The notes under the pieces were generated by a model. It was not told the origin of the DNA. It worked only from the letters and a program-made list of their open reading frames with translations, and made no database searches. This document shows, in pieces, positions 8,101 to 17,934 of a stretch of DNA of 60,725 nt (its first letter is position 1; every line of letters starts with the position of its first letter). The translations under genes were made by a program, and so were the position numbers. Source of the DNA: Flexilinea sp. (GTDB lineage: Bacteria > Chloroflexota > Anaerolineae > Anaerolineales > Anaerolineaceae); assembly GCA_026645735.1 (NCBI GenBank), contig JAPKMT010000015.1, positions 1 to 60,725 of the forward strand, given 5' to 3'.

Positions 8101-8170
8101 ATAAACGGGAACACGTCAAACAGATATCGGGTGGGTTTCCATATCGTCCATCCGGATTTATTCTTAATAT

Positions 8171-8229
8171 TTCCACAACAACAAGTTTTCTCTTTTTCTC
8201 AAAAGGCTTTTCCAAATTTCGAATTACTG
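8171..8229 (+). repeat. Half copy of the hairpin element (copy E)
   Basis: CACAACAACAAGTTTTCTC, the CTCAAAAGGCTTTTCC segment and the right terminus CGAATTACTG are present. The left half, including the first hairpin arm, is missing. Nothing else is recognisable in 8101-8377 apart from a weak AGAAAG ribosome site for the next gene. Confidence 0.85.
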
Positions 8230-8377
8230 ATGACCAAAACAGGATAGAGAAATCCTTTGTGGATGCAGCCTGCAATCATAAGATTTATTAAACTGGAATT
8301 GAAAAATTTGAATTACGAAATCATAGCCATTCACGCAGATAACCAGAAAACCTTCAATAATAGAAAGAAAAATATTC

Positions 8378-11161
8378 ATGATCGCTTTAGACATTGAAAC
8401 AACCGGACTGGATCCGAAAATCGATGGTATTACGGAAATTGCCGCAGTCAGATTTTCAAATGCAAGAGTCGAAGACACCTTTCAGTCTCTTGTAAATCCT
8501 AACCGGCCGATTCCTTCAAACATCACACAACTTACTCACATAACCAATGACATGGTTCGTAATGCGCCACAGATTAGCGAAGTCTATATGAAATTTGTAG
8601 CGTTTATCGGTGATGATACGATCATCGGACATAATGTCGGATTTGATCTCAGTTTTCTGCAGCGCGGAAATTATCTGAAAAAAAATCAGGTCTTTGACAC
8701 CTATGAAATTGCATCCGTACTGCTGCCATGCGCATCCCGGTACAATCTTGCTTCGTTGGCTCAACAGATGGGAATCATTGTCCAGGATCAGCATAGAGCA
8801 TTGGCAGATTGCATTTCAAATTACCAAGTCTACAATCGCCTGGTTGAAAAAGCAAATACACTTCCCATAAACCTCTTGATGGATATTATTTCACTGGCAT
8901 CCGGTACTGGATGGAGCGGATCAGAATTCTTCCGGCAAGTAATTCAGAAGCGCATTAAAAATGGTGAGAAACCACAATCCAGTTTCAAGATTCCGATTCC
9001 TTCGATCAAAAATCAATGGACTGATCCTAATCTGGAACTGAAACCGGTAGAAAGACCTGATCGGCTCGATGCAGATGAAATTGCTGCGATTCTTGAATAT
9101 GGGGGAGAATTCCATAAACATTTCCCGAATTATGAACAACGTCCACAGCAGATTGAGATGCTCCGCTCTATTTGCCACGCTTTTTCTGATGGAAAACACA
9201 TGTTTATCGAAGCAGGTACGGGTACCGGAAAATCATTTGCCTATCTGATTCCTTCATTTCATTGGGCTATGAAAAATGGAGAACGGGTAATCATCTCTAC
9301 GAACACAATCAACCTTCAGGATCAATTAATTCACAAAGACATACCGGAATTGGGACAAGCTTTAGGATTGGATCTGCGCGCAACCATCCAAAAAGGACGC
9401 AATAATTATCTTTGTCCGCGTAAACTCCAGTTGATCCATAATCGTGGAGCTGAGTCGCCGGAAGAAGTTCGAATCATTGGAAAAATCCTGGTTTGGCTGC
9501 AAGAAGGTGGAAACGGTGACCGCAGCGAAATTAATTTAAATGGTCCAATTGAGAAAGATATCTGGAGTCAGCTCAGTGCAGAAAATGAAAGCTGTCGTCC
9601 GAACCAATGTCAGATCCGGCACAAGGGTACCTGTCCTTTCTATAATGTTCGTGATCAGGCTCTTCGCTCCCATGTTGTCATCGCAAATCATGCCCTGCTT
9701 TTGGCTGATCTCGCAAATAATGGCGGTGTTTTACCGGAGTATAAATATCTAATAATCGACGAAGGGCACCACCTCGAATCTGCAGCAACTGGTGCCTTCA
9801 GTTATCGTCTCTCCCCTATGGAAATCAATCGGATGCTACTGGAACTGGGCGGTATTGGCAAAGGATTAATTGGCCGACTGCAAACTGATTTGCAGACTGT
9901 ATTAAAACAAGATGACTATGCGCAGCTTATTGAGCATTTCAATTCCATTACGCAATCCTCCGCGCAACTTGATATTTCCTGTAAAGCACTCTTTGGATTG
10001 ATCCAATTCTTTATGTCGGAAGCCAGAGAGGGAAATCCGCTTTCGGTCTATGGACAGCAGCTCCGCATCACTTCATCGATTCGTACCGCAGCTGGTTGGA
10101 GCGATCTTGAGATCGCCTGGGATGACACCAACAATGCATTTGAAAACATCCTTTTTGAAATGACTACGGTTTCAAAAAGCTTTACAGACAACGATAACCT
10201 CGATAATGAGAATATTTTAGAGATAATCGATCTTTTTCGCGGAATCGGGAAACAGCTCCTGGAGGCACGAAATCAAATCAACGGATTGATATCCAATCCG
10301 ATACAGGATTTTGTGTACTGGATCGACATTTCTCCAGTAAACAATCGGTTGACCCTGAATTCTGCACCATTGGCAGTAGGTCCAGTGGTTGAAAAACTGC
10401 TCTGGCATGAAAAAGAGAGTATTATCCTCACCTCAGCTACACTGACAACCGATAACAGTTTCGAGTATATGAAAGAGAGATTGTGTGCCGATGAAGCAGA
10501 GGAATTGTGTGTCGGTTCTCCCTTTGATTACGAGAATGCCGTTTTATTGTACATACCCAATGATATACCGGATCCAAACCAGGGCGCTTCGCAGCATATG
10601 GTTGAAACAACTTTGATTAAGTTATGCAAAGCAACCGGTGGACGAACATTAGCTCTATTTACTTCTTATGCCCAGTTGAAAAGAACTTCCAACAGTATCG
10701 GTCCTCAGCTCGCTGATGCCGGTATCACTGTCTTTGAACAAGGGGAAGGAGCTTCCGCCTCTTCTCTTTTAGAAACATTTCGCGAAACGGATCAGGCAAT
10801 TTTGCTTGGAACGCGCAGTTTCTGGGAGGGCGTCGACATACAGGGAGAAAAGCTGTCTGTCGTCGTAATAATCAAACTTCCTTTCGATGTACCATCGGAT
10901 CCGATCATCGCAGCCCGATCTGAGAGTTTTGAAAATGCATTCGGACAATACAGTCTGCCAGAGGCCATTCTGAAATTCAGACAGGGATTCGGTCGATTAA
11001 TTCGATCGCAATCGGATCGGGGAATCATTGTTGTTTTGGATTCGCGTCTTCTGACAAAAAAATATGGCAGAGAGTTTATCAACTCAATCCCCAAGTGCAC
11101 ACAAAAAATAAACTCCGTTCGAGATTTGCCGCAGGAAGCTCGCCGCTGGCTGAATTTATAA
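8378..11161 (+). CDS. dinG: DnaQ-type 3'-5' exonuclease fused to DinG-family helicase
   Basis: A 927-residue fusion. Residues 1-165 are a DEDDh exonuclease (ALDIETTGLDP, GHNVGFDLSFL, HRALADC). Residues 240-927 are an XPD/DinG superfamily 2 helicase with Walker A EAGTGTGKS near 278, an Fe-S-type cysteine set (YLCPRKLQ near 344; then CRPNQC and TCPFYN around 405-420) and the DEGHH box near 460. The C-terminal motifs are LLGTRSFWEGVDIQGE and FGRLIRSQSDRGI. Such proteins unwind 5'-3' and resolve R-loops or G4-like structures. Its stop overlaps the convergent alr stop region by 6 bp. Confidence 0.93.
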   Translation: MIALDIETTGLDPKIDGITEIAAVRFSNARVEDTFQSLVNPNRPIPSNITQLTHITNDMVRNAPQISEVYMKFVAFIGDDTIIGHNVGFDLSFLQRGNYLKKNQVFDTYEIASVLLPCASRYNLASLAQQMGIIVQDQHRALADCISNYQVYNRLVEKANTLPINLLMDIISLASGTGWSGSEFFRQVIQKRIKNGEKPQSSFKIPIPSIKNQWTDPNLELKPVERPDRLDADEIAAILEYGGEFHKHFPNYEQRPQQIEMLRSICHAFSDGKHMFIEAGTGTGKSFAYLIPSFHWAMKNGERVIISTNTINLQDQLIHKDIPELGQALGLDLRATIQKGRNNYLCPRKLQLIHNRGAESPEEVRIIGKILVWLQEGGNGDRSEINLNGPIEKDIWSQLSAENESCRPNQCQIRHKGTCPFYNVRDQALRSHVVIANHALLLADLANNGGVLPEYKYLIIDEGHHLESAATGAFSYRLSPMEINRMLLELGGIGKGLIGRLQTDLQTVLKQDDYAQLIEHFNSITQSSAQLDISCKALFGLIQFFMSEAREGNPLSVYGQQLRITSSIRTAAGWSDLEIAWDDTNNAFENILFEMTTVSKSFTDNDNLDNENILEIIDLFRGIGKQLLEARNQINGLISNPIQDFVYWIDISPVNNRLTLNSAPLAVGPVVEKLLWHEKESIILTSATLTTDNSFEYMKERLCADEAEELCVGSPFDYENAVLLYIPNDIPDPNQGASQHMVETTLIKLCKATGGRTLALFTSYAQLKRTSNSIGPQLADAGITVFEQGEGASASSLLETFRETDQAILLGTRSFWEGVDIQGEKLSVVVIIKLPFDVPSDPIIAARSESFENAFGQYSLPEAILKFRQGFGRLIRSQSDRGIIVVLDSRLLTKKYGREFINSIPKCTQKINSVRDLPQEARRWLNL

Positions 11162-12280
11162 ATATATTCGGCCAACACGATTGGTAATTCCGCATGTGAC
11201 GTCAGCTCGTGTGGTTCGCCATCTTTCAGCCAGATCTTCGATTTCGATCGATTCCGAACCTTGCCTGCCTAAAAGAACTACCTCTTCACCGATTGGAAAA
11301 AATTCCGGCAGTAATACCATACTGGCATCCGTACAGACACTGCCGATAACCGGAATCGTTTTTCCTCTGATCAGAACTGTATTATTAGACACGCGTCTGA
11401 ATCCATCCCCATAGCCAACCGGGATCACACCAACCCAGGAATCTTCAGGAAGATGAAAATGCTGCCCATAGCTGATTCCATATCCAGCCGGAAATTTTCT
11501 GACAGATACGAGATGTGTTTTCCATTGCAATGCACGATGCAGAAAAGCAGGAAAGGGTTCATAATAGAAAGGATTCACACCCAATAGCGCGCTGCCGATA
11601 CGCACCATATTATAACGGGTTGAAGGCTTATTGAAAGCTGCCGCAGAATTGGAGCAATGAATTCTTGCAGGGAAAATATTGACAGACCGGAGCAATTCGA
11701 TCGCTTTTTCAAATCGCTCTTTTTGAATTTCATTAAAAGGTGAATTTGGATCATCATCGATGTTTGAATAATGGCTGTAGATTCCCTCAATCCTGACGCA
11801 ACCTGTTGCTGCAGCTTTTTCGGCCATAGCAGGTATCTCCTCTGGAAACACACCAAAACGTCCCATACCGGTATCCACTTTTAAATGAATTCTGGCAGGA
11901 ATATGAAATTTTCGCGAGGAGTGTTCAAACTTCGACAGCATTTCGGTATGATTGAAAGATAGTATGAAACGATTTTTAACAGCTATGTCAATTTCATCTC
12001 GAGTGAAGGCGTTAAAAACCAGAATATCTTTCTTAATTCCGTTTTCCAGCAGTATAAGACCTTCCTGCACACGTGCCACAGCAAAAGAATCTATTCCAGA
12101 TTCTTCAGCTGCATGTGCAACTTCCACAGCGCCATATCCATATGCATTTGCCTTGACAACTGCCATCACCGGCACACCAGTTGCCTCGATGCAATAATGG
12201 CAATTCTGTCGAATTGCTTTTAAATCTATTTCGAGCGATGATGAAGAAAAGTTTGATTCGGTGAAATTTTGTTTTTCCAT
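11156..12280 (-). CDS. alr: Alanine racemase
   Basis: A 374-residue PLP enzyme interconverting L- and D-alanine for peptidoglycan. The PLP lysine is in AVVKANAYGYG (Lys43). The C-terminal domain contains GYGDGFRR and the conserved CTDASMVLLP and TRADVTCGITNRVGR segments. Length is typical for bacterial Alr. It is convergent with the dinG-like gene, the two coding regions overlapping at 11156-11161. The gene continues to a normal C-terminus, so no truncation is evident. Confidence 0.96.
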   Translation of the reverse strand: MEKQNFTESNFSSSSLEIDLKAIRQNCHYCIEATGVPVMAVVKANAYGYGAVEVAHAAEESGIDSFAVARVQEGLILLENGIKKDILVFNAFTRDEIDIAVKNRFILSFNHTEMLSKFEHSSRKFHIPARIHLKVDTGMGRFGVFPEEIPAMAEKAAATGCVRIEGIYSHYSNIDDDPNSPFNEIQKERFEKAIELLRSVNIFPARIHCSNSAAAFNKPSTRYNMVRIGSALLGVNPFYYEPFPAFLHRALQWKTHLVSVRKFPAGYGISYGQHFHLPEDSWVGVIPVGYGDGFRRVSNNTVLIRGKTIPVIGSVCTDASMVLLPEFFPIGEEVVLLGRQGSESIEIEDLAERWRTTRADVTCGITNRVGRIYL

Positions 12281-12732
12281 TTTGATTATTTTATCAGGGA
12301 AATTCTTATCAGCAGGAGTATAATAATTATTAAATAAGTAATGGTTGTTCGTACAAGTTAAATAGCGTTTTTTACGACTGAAAATGAAAAATTGTAATAA
12401 ACTACATATTTAAAACAAGATAAATTGCACTAAATATTTCTGTTGTCTGACATTTTATTGCATTTTTTCGTTTCATTCCATATAATTAACGCACGAAACT
12501 AATTTTCTGTCTCTGTCAAACACTGGAAAAACGCTGTTTCGAAAAAGGAGGCCCAAAAATACTGTGCCAAAATAATCTCCGGAATGACTTTTTTTGTTGA
12601 ACAGCAGATCATCTTTCGATAATCTGATCTTATAAAATGAATTATGTTGATGATTTATCTATACAAGTTAGTTCTAAGATCTTCTCAGCTTTATGACTGA
12701 GTGATAAAAAACACAAGAGGAGAATCATTATT
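12281..12732. other. Divergent spacer and long leader before the BMP gene
   Basis: About 450 bp. The promoter at 12458-12486 would give a 5' leader of roughly 240 nt. It contains possible stems CAGAT/ATCTG (about 12603-12625) and CTCAG/CTGAG just before the ribosome site, plus GGAG/CTCC around 12547-12585. It does not match the purine riboswitch core that I know, so no riboswitch class is assigned. Confidence 0.5.
12458..12486 (+). promoter_or_regulatory. Promoter of the purine ABC operon
   Basis: TTGCAT (12458-12463) and TATAAT (12481-12486) separated by exactly 17 nt. This is a good housekeeping-type promoter reading toward the BMP gene, about 240 nt from its start codon. Confidence 0.7.
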
Positions 12733-13929
12733 ATGAAGAAGCTTTTTACAGTACTGTTTGTTCTTGTTTTCGCTTTGACCGTTGTTGCGGTCAACGCTGA
12801 AGCTGCAGCTGAAGACTTCAAACTGGGCGTTATCCTTGTCCATGATGAAAACTCAGGCTATGATATGGCGCACATTGATGGCGTCAAAGGCGCTCAGGAA
12901 AAATTAGGCCTGACAGATGATCAGATCATCTTCAAATACAATATCCCAGAAACTGAAGCATGTTACGACAATGCAGTCGACCTTGCCGAGCAGGGCTGCG
13001 ACCTGATCATCTCAGATTCATATGGACATCAATCTTATATGATGCAGGCAGCGGCAGAATATCCGGACGTGATCTTCCTGGCTGCAACTGGTGATACCGC
13101 CTGGAAAGAACCGATGGAAAATGTCGCGAACTTCTTCCCTCACACTTACGAATCCCGCTACGTTTCCGGAATTGTCGCTGGAATGAAGCTGAAGGAACTG
13201 CTTGATTCCGGAAAAGTCACCGATCCGTATGTCGGTTATGTTGGCGCTTACCCGTACGCCGAAGTGGTCAGTGGTTACACTGCCTTCTTCCTCGGCATAC
13301 GCTCAATCGTTCCGGACGCTCACATGGACGTCCAATATACGAACTCATGGTACGATCCGAAAGCTGAAGGCGAAGCAGCTAATGCTTTGATCTCCAGAGG
13401 TTGCGTCATCATTGGTCAGCACGCTGACTCCACCGGCGCCCCGTCAGCCATTCAGGCAGCCAAAGACAGCGGCAAAATTGTTTACAGCGTTGGTTATAAT
13501 ATCAGCATGCTCGCTGTTGCTCCGACCGCAGCTCTGACCAGCGCCCAGAACCGCTGGGCCGCGCTCTACACACCGACAATCGAAAAAGCGATGAAGGGCG
13601 AAGCAATCCCGAAGGACTATTCAGTGGGATACGCAAATGACGCCGTTCAGATCGCTCCGCTTGGTCCGGAAGTTGCTGAAGGGACTCAGGAAGCGGTTGA
13701 TTCCGCCATCGCTGGCATCATTGATGGCAGCCTGAATGTCTTTGACACCGCCAATTACACCGTCAAAGGCGAAAAAATCACCACTTTTCTGGCCCTCGAC
13801 ACCGATGGCGACTGGGTTGGAGACACCGGCGAAGCGATTGAAGATGGAATCTTCGTTGAATCCAAACTCATCAGCGCTCCTTACTTCTCGCTGCGAATTG
13901 ACGGCATCACTGAACTCACAAACGAATAA
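12733..13929 (+). CDS. BMP-family purine/nucleoside ABC substrate-binding protein
   Basis: A 398-residue exported binding protein of the BmpA/Med (PnrA-like) family, which captures nucleosides or purine bases for an ABC importer. A signal peptide covers residues 1-25 (hydrophobic core, VNAEAAA). No lipobox cysteine is visible. Family features are ISDSYGHQSYMMQAA, FFPHTYESRYVSGIVAGM and the hinge IGQHADSTGAPSA. AAGAGGAG precedes the ATG. The ligand is inferred as purine-related from the family and from the downstream adenine deaminase. The DNA looks more GC-rich in codon third positions than neighbouring genes, as often seen for highly expressed genes. A stem-loop at 13939-13970 separates it from the ATPase gene. 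Confidence 0.92.
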   Translation: MKKLFTVLFVLVFALTVVAVNAEAAAEDFKLGVILVHDENSGYDMAHIDGVKGAQEKLGLTDDQIIFKYNIPETEACYDNAVDLAEQGCDLIISDSYGHQSYMMQAAAEYPDVIFLAATGDTAWKEPMENVANFFPHTYESRYVSGIVAGMKLKELLDSGKVTDPYVGYVGAYPYAEVVSGYTAFFLGIRSIVPDAHMDVQYTNSWYDPKAEGEAANALISRGCVIIGQHADSTGAPSAIQAAKDSGKIVYSVGYNISMLAVAPTAALTSAQNRWAALYTPTIEKAMKGEAIPKDYSVGYANDAVQIAPLGPEVAEGTQEAVDSAIAGIIDGSLNVFDTANYTVKGEKITTFLALDTDGDWVGDTGEAIEDGIFVESKLISAPYFSLRIDGITELTNE

Positions 13930-13938
13930 TCACTAAAA

Positions 13939-13970
13939 AAGAGAAGCGACTGATATCAGTCGCTTCTCTT
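13939..13970. promoter_or_regulatory. Perfect stem-loop after the binding-protein gene
   Basis: AAGAGAAGCGACTGAT and its exact complement abut each other, forming a 32-nt perfect palindrome 9 nt after the stop. Only TTAATC follows, not a T run. It is probably a partial terminator or a 3'-end stabiliser that lets the binding protein be made in excess of the membrane components. Confidence 0.75.
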
Positions 13971-14072
13971 AATCAAAACGATCTGAGCTGTATGGGATTG
14001 AAAAAAAACAACAGAATTTTCCAGACGATTCAATGAGATATCTGCTGATTCGGTTTTCACTTCCAGTCAATA

Positions 14073-14127
14073 TTTTTTAACAGAGGTGTAACCCGTAATT
14101 AATACGAGTTACACCTCTGTTAAAAAA
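14073..14127. repeat. 20-bp perfect inverted repeat before the ABC ATPase gene
   Basis: TTTTTTAACAGAGGTGTAAC (14073-14092) and its exact complement (14108-14127) flank a 15-nt AT-rich loop. The right arm ends in A residues, so neither strand has a terminator U-tract. It lies 61 nt before the ATPase start. It may be an operator, an RNA processing signal or an attenuator element; the sequence alone does not decide. Confidence 0.8.
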
Positions 14128-14188
14128 CAAATAATTTATACTGTTTTTCAGGATTTTATTCAAGGCAGAGCAGCGTTATTGCCCTGTC

Positions 14189-15745
14189 ATGAGAAAGGAA
14201 CCCTACTTGGAACAGAATGTAGCAATTCGAATGGTCGATATCACCAAACGATTCGCTGATGTGGTCGCCAACAACAAAATTAATTTAGAAATTCGGTTCG
14301 GAGAAATTTTGGCTCTCCTTGGTGAAAACGGCAGCGGCAAGACCACGTTAATGAACATGCTGTCAGGAATTTACATGCAGGACAGCGGCGCCATCTATGT
14401 CAACGGTGAACGGATTACGATCAAAGACCCGCACGATGCTTATAATTTGCACATCGGCATGATCCACCAGCATTTTAAATTGGTGGAAGTGCTGACTGCT
14501 GCAGAAAACATCATCCTGGGGTTGAATGAGTCCCGCCTGATCAATTTAAAAAACGTCCGTGAACAGGTTAAAAAAATCTGTGAGCGTTATGGATTCGTCG
14601 TTGATCCGGATAAAAAAGTTTACGATATGTCCGTTTCCGAAAAGCAGACACTCGAAATCGTCAAGGTTCTTTATCGTGGCGCTGACATTCTGATTCTGGA
14701 CGAACCGACTGCAGTGCTGACCCCTCAGGAAACTGACAAGCTTTTCGTCGTCATGCGTAACATGAAAGCGGATGGGAAATCAATTGTCATCATCACGCAC
14801 AAATTGCACGAAGTGATGGAAATTTCAGATCGGGTTGCCGTTCTACGCAAAGGTGAATACATCGGCGATGTCCCCACAAGCGAAACAGATCCGCAGAAAC
14901 TGACCAACATGATGGTGGGTCGTTCAGTTACGCTCAACATCGATCGACCGGATCCGATCGATCCGAAGGAAAGCCTGGTTGTAAAGAACTTGGGCGTCAA
15001 AGACATCAACGGCGTGAGCAAGCTTGAAAATGTTTCTTTCACGGCTTACACCGGTGAAATCCTCGGCATCGCCGGTATTTCAGGCTGCGGACAGAAAGAA
15101 TTGCTCGAATCGATCGCCGGATTGCACAAGCTGGAACCAGGCAGTAGCATCATGTTCTATCCCCGTGGGAACAAAGAAGAGGGAGAAGACCTTGCCGGTC
15201 AGTCGCCGATCGACATCAAGCACAAAGGAGTTCATCTGGCCTTTGTGCCTGAAGACCGGCTCGGGATGGGTCTGGTTGGGAACATGAACATTCCTGACAA
15301 CATGATGCTCAAATGCTATGATCAGGGCAAATCACCCTTTACTAACCAAAAAAAACCACGGCAACAGGCGATCGAAATCATCCGTGATCTTGAAGTCGTG
15401 ACTCCGGGATTGCGGACGCCTATCCGTCGGCTCTCCGGTGGGAACGTCCAGAAGATTCTGGTCGGCCGGGAAATCGCGTCCGATCCTTATCTGCTGATGA
15501 CGGCTTACGCAGTGCGCGGGCTCGACATCAACACTTCCTACACAATCTATCGGTTGCTGAACGAGCAAAAGGAAAAGGGTACAGCCGTGATTTATGTCGG
15601 TGAAGACCTGGACGTTCTGCTTGAGCTTTGTGACCGCATTCTGGTGTTATGTAGCGGACGCGTCAGCGGGATCGTCGACGGCCGGACAGCGAAGAAAGAA
15701 GAAGTTGGTCTTTTAATGACGCATTTCAAGGAGGAAACAGCATGA
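14189..15745 (+). CDS. Purine/nucleoside ABC importer, double ATPase subunit
   Basis: A 518-residue protein with two fused nucleotide-binding domains, like NupO/YufO and sugar-type ABC ATPases. Domain 1: Walker A GENGSGKT near residue 49, variant signature MSVSEKQ, Walker B LILDEPTAVLT. Domain 2: degenerate Walker A (GISGCGQKE), intact signature LSGGNVQK, and LLMTAYAVRGLD where a QPTRGLD-type sequence is usual. ATP hydrolysis probably occurs at one composite site, as is common in this family. The ATG at 14189 has no clear ribosome site; an in-frame TTG at 14207 has AAAGGA 7 nt upstream and may be the true start. It overlaps the next gene by 4 bp. Confidence 0.92.
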   Translation: MRKEPYLEQNVAIRMVDITKRFADVVANNKINLEIRFGEILALLGENGSGKTTLMNMLSGIYMQDSGAIYVNGERITIKDPHDAYNLHIGMIHQHFKLVEVLTAAENIILGLNESRLINLKNVREQVKKICERYGFVVDPDKKVYDMSVSEKQTLEIVKVLYRGADILILDEPTAVLTPQETDKLFVVMRNMKADGKSIVIITHKLHEVMEISDRVAVLRKGEYIGDVPTSETDPQKLTNMMVGRSVTLNIDRPDPIDPKESLVVKNLGVKDINGVSKLENVSFTAYTGEILGIAGISGCGQKELLESIAGLHKLEPGSSIMFYPRGNKEEGEDLAGQSPIDIKHKGVHLAFVPEDRLGMGLVGNMNIPDNMMLKCYDQGKSPFTNQKKPRQQAIEIIRDLEVVTPGLRTPIRRLSGGNVQKILVGREIASDPYLLMTAYAVRGLDINTSYTIYRLLNEQKEKGTAVIYVGEDLDVLLELCDRILVLCSGRVSGIVDGRTAKKEEVGLLMTHFKEETA

Positions 15746-16851
15746 TGAAACATAAAAAGAAGGAACCTCTGTTTCGCATCTCCAAGAGCGGTTTTGTCCC
15801 GCTTCATAAAGCGTGGGCAATCCGAATCGGCGCGTTGCTGCTGGCTTTGGTCGTCTGCGCGTTCATCATTTATTCAATCATCAAACTAAACCCGCTGAAA
15901 GTTTATGGAACGATGTTCCAGGGCGCTTTTGGTACCAACAAGCGCATGTGGGTCACCATTCGAGACACCATGATGCTCCTCTGCATCGGGTTGGGGCTTG
16001 CACCGGCATTCAAAATGCGTTTTTGGAATATCGGTGCCGAGGGTCAGGTGCTCGTTGGCGGTATCGCCTCAGCTGCCTGCATGATTTATCTCAGAGGGAA
16101 GATGTCTTCAACTGCAGTGCTGCCGATCATGTTTGTCTGCAGCATGTTGGCGGGCGCTATCTGGGGGTTCATTCCCGGTTATTTCAAAGCCAAATACGGA
16201 ACAAATGAAACGCTGTTCACGCTGATGATGAATTACATCGCGATCCAGCTGACCTCTTACTTTGTGGCGCTCTGGGAAAATCCTTACGGTTCGAACACAG
16301 TCGGAGTCATCAACTCCCGCGATAAATTTGGGTGGTTCCCGCCGATATTCGGACAGATGTACGGCCTGAACGTCATCATAGTCCTGGTGCTGGTGGTCTT
16401 TATTTATATTTATCTGAATTACACCAAACAGGGTTTTGAGATTTCCGTCGTTGGTGACAGCGAAAACACCGCCAAATACTGCGGCATTGATGTCAAACGG
16501 GTCATCATCCGAACAATGATCATCTCCGGGGCAATCTGTGGAATCGCCGGATTTTTGGCGGTCGCCGGAGCCGGACACACGATCTCAGTCAGCACCGCCG
16601 GCGGTCGTGGCTTTACGACCATCATCGTCGCCTGGATGGCAAAATTCAATTCGTTTGTGATGGTTTTATTCTCAGCGCTGCTGGTTTTTCTCGAAAAAGG
16701 CGCAATGGAAATCGCTTCCCGTTATCAGCTTTCAGATTATGTCTCAAACATGATTATCGGTATCATCCTGTTTTTCATTTTGGGAAGTGAATTCTTTATC
16801 AACTTCAAAGTCAGATTACGCCAGCGCTATGCAAAGGATAAATCCCAATGA
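15742..16851 (+). CDS. ABC importer permease 1 (BPD_transp_2 / NupP-like)
   Basis: A 369-residue inner-membrane protein of the branched-chain amino acid/ribose/nucleoside permease family. There is one N-terminal helix (about residues 27-47) and a cluster of hydrophobic segments through residue 360. The conserved stretch AEGQVLVGGIAS and the coupling region GDSENTAKYCGIDVKR are visible. It starts in an ATGA overlap with the ATPase gene and ends in another ATGA overlap with permease 2, so the three are translationally coupled. It forms a heterodimeric channel with the next gene product. Confidence 0.93.
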   Translation: MMKHKKKEPLFRISKSGFVPLHKAWAIRIGALLLALVVCAFIIYSIIKLNPLKVYGTMFQGAFGTNKRMWVTIRDTMMLLCIGLGLAPAFKMRFWNIGAEGQVLVGGIASAACMIYLRGKMSSTAVLPIMFVCSMLAGAIWGFIPGYFKAKYGTNETLFTLMMNYIAIQLTSYFVALWENPYGSNTVGVINSRDKFGWFPPIFGQMYGLNVIIVLVLVVFIYIYLNYTKQGFEISVVGDSENTAKYCGIDVKRVIIRTMIISGAICGIAGFLAVAGAGHTISVSTAGGRGFTTIIVAWMAKFNSFVMVLFSALLVFLEKGAMEIASRYQLSDYVSNMIIGIILFFILGSEFFINFKVRLRQRYAKDKSQ

Positions 16852-17831
16852 ACCAATTCATCTCATTATTTCAGGCATCTATCGTTTTTGGGACCGTCAT
16901 TCTTTTCGGTGCGGTTGGAGAAATCCTGACCGAAAAATCGGGTAACCTGAACCTCGGTGTTCCAGGCATTATGTATCTCGGAAGTATAGCCAGTCTGATC
17001 GGTGTTTTCTATTATGAACGATATGCCGAAAATCCGATCCCGATTGTCTGTATCCTGATCGCGCTCGTCTGCGCAATCATCGCCTCCATGCTGGGGGGGC
17101 TTTTGTTCAGCTTTATGACCATCACACTGCGCTGCAACCAAAATGTGATGGGGCTTGCATTCAATATTTTTGCTGGTGGATTCGCCAATTTTTATGGCGG
17201 CTCCCTCAACAAACTGGCAGGTGGCGTCGGTCAAATCAACGTGCTGGCAACCAGCGCGGCGTTCCGAACCAAAATCCCCTCCTATCAAAGTTTAGGACCA
17301 TTCGGTCATCTTTTCCTGTCTTACGGATTTTTGGTCTATCTCGCAATTTTCCTGGCTTTCGCGATCAGCTGGTTTTTGACTCGCTCTACAGTCGGGTTAA
17401 ATCTGCGCTCGGTCGGTGAAAATCCAGCGACCGCGGACGCTGCGGGAATTAACGTCACAAAGTACAAGTACATTTCAACGTGCGTCGGCGCTGCGATTTC
17501 AGGCCTCGGTGGTCTCTATTATGTGATGGATTATATGAAAGGCACCTGGGACAGCGATGGCTCAGTCGAAGGGCTGGGTTGGCTCGCGGTGGCGCTGGTC
17601 ATTTTTGCCTCCTGGAAAGCACCTCGCGCGATCTGGGGATCTTACCTGTTTGGAATGCTCTCATGGGCTTATTTCTATATCCCGGGACTGACACGCAGTT
17701 CACAGGAAATTTTCAAAATGCTTCCTTATATCGTGACTGTTCTAGTGCTGATTGTCGTTGCTTACCAGCATAAACCGGATAATCAACCGCCCAATGCGCT
17801 TGGGCTTCCCTATTTCCGGGAAGATCGCTGA
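16848..17831 (+). CDS. ABC importer permease 2 (NupQ-like)
   Basis: A 327-residue permease, again of the BPD_transp_2 family. It begins with a hydrophobic helix and the family motif GEILTEKSGNLNLGVPGIM. The coupling loop GENPATADAAGINVTKYK matches the corresponding segment of permease 1. It is the last gene of the importer operon before the terminator at 17837-17872; adenine deaminase follows 103 nt later with its own ribosome site. Confidence 0.93.
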   Translation: MNQFISLFQASIVFGTVILFGAVGEILTEKSGNLNLGVPGIMYLGSIASLIGVFYYERYAENPIPIVCILIALVCAIIASMLGGLLFSFMTITLRCNQNVMGLAFNIFAGGFANFYGGSLNKLAGGVGQINVLATSAAFRTKIPSYQSLGPFGHLFLSYGFLVYLAIFLAFAISWFLTRSTVGLNLRSVGENPATADAAGINVTKYKYISTCVGAAISGLGGLYYVMDYMKGTWDSDGSVEGLGWLAVALVIFASWKAPRAIWGSYLFGMLSWAYFYIPGLTRSSQEIFKMLPYIVTVLVLIVVAYQHKPDNQPPNALGLPYFREDR

Positions 17832-17836
17832 CGTCA

Positions 17837-17872
17837 GGCATGGATTGAATAAAACGATCCATGCCTTTTTTT
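17837..17872 (+). terminator. Intrinsic terminator of the purine ABC operon
   Basis: GGCATGGAT (17837-17845) pairs with ATCCATGCC (17857-17865), followed by seven T residues. Confidence 0.9.
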
Positions 17873-17934
17873 CATAACTTTTTCGGACAAAATGTCTGGT
17901 CGGATAAATCAATAACAGGCAGGAGGAATAACAG

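Noticed and set aside
12487..12732. Purine riboswitch before the BMP gene
   Set aside because: The conserved core of the purine aptamer (paired loops and the UAUA/UCUAC segments) is not found in the leader.
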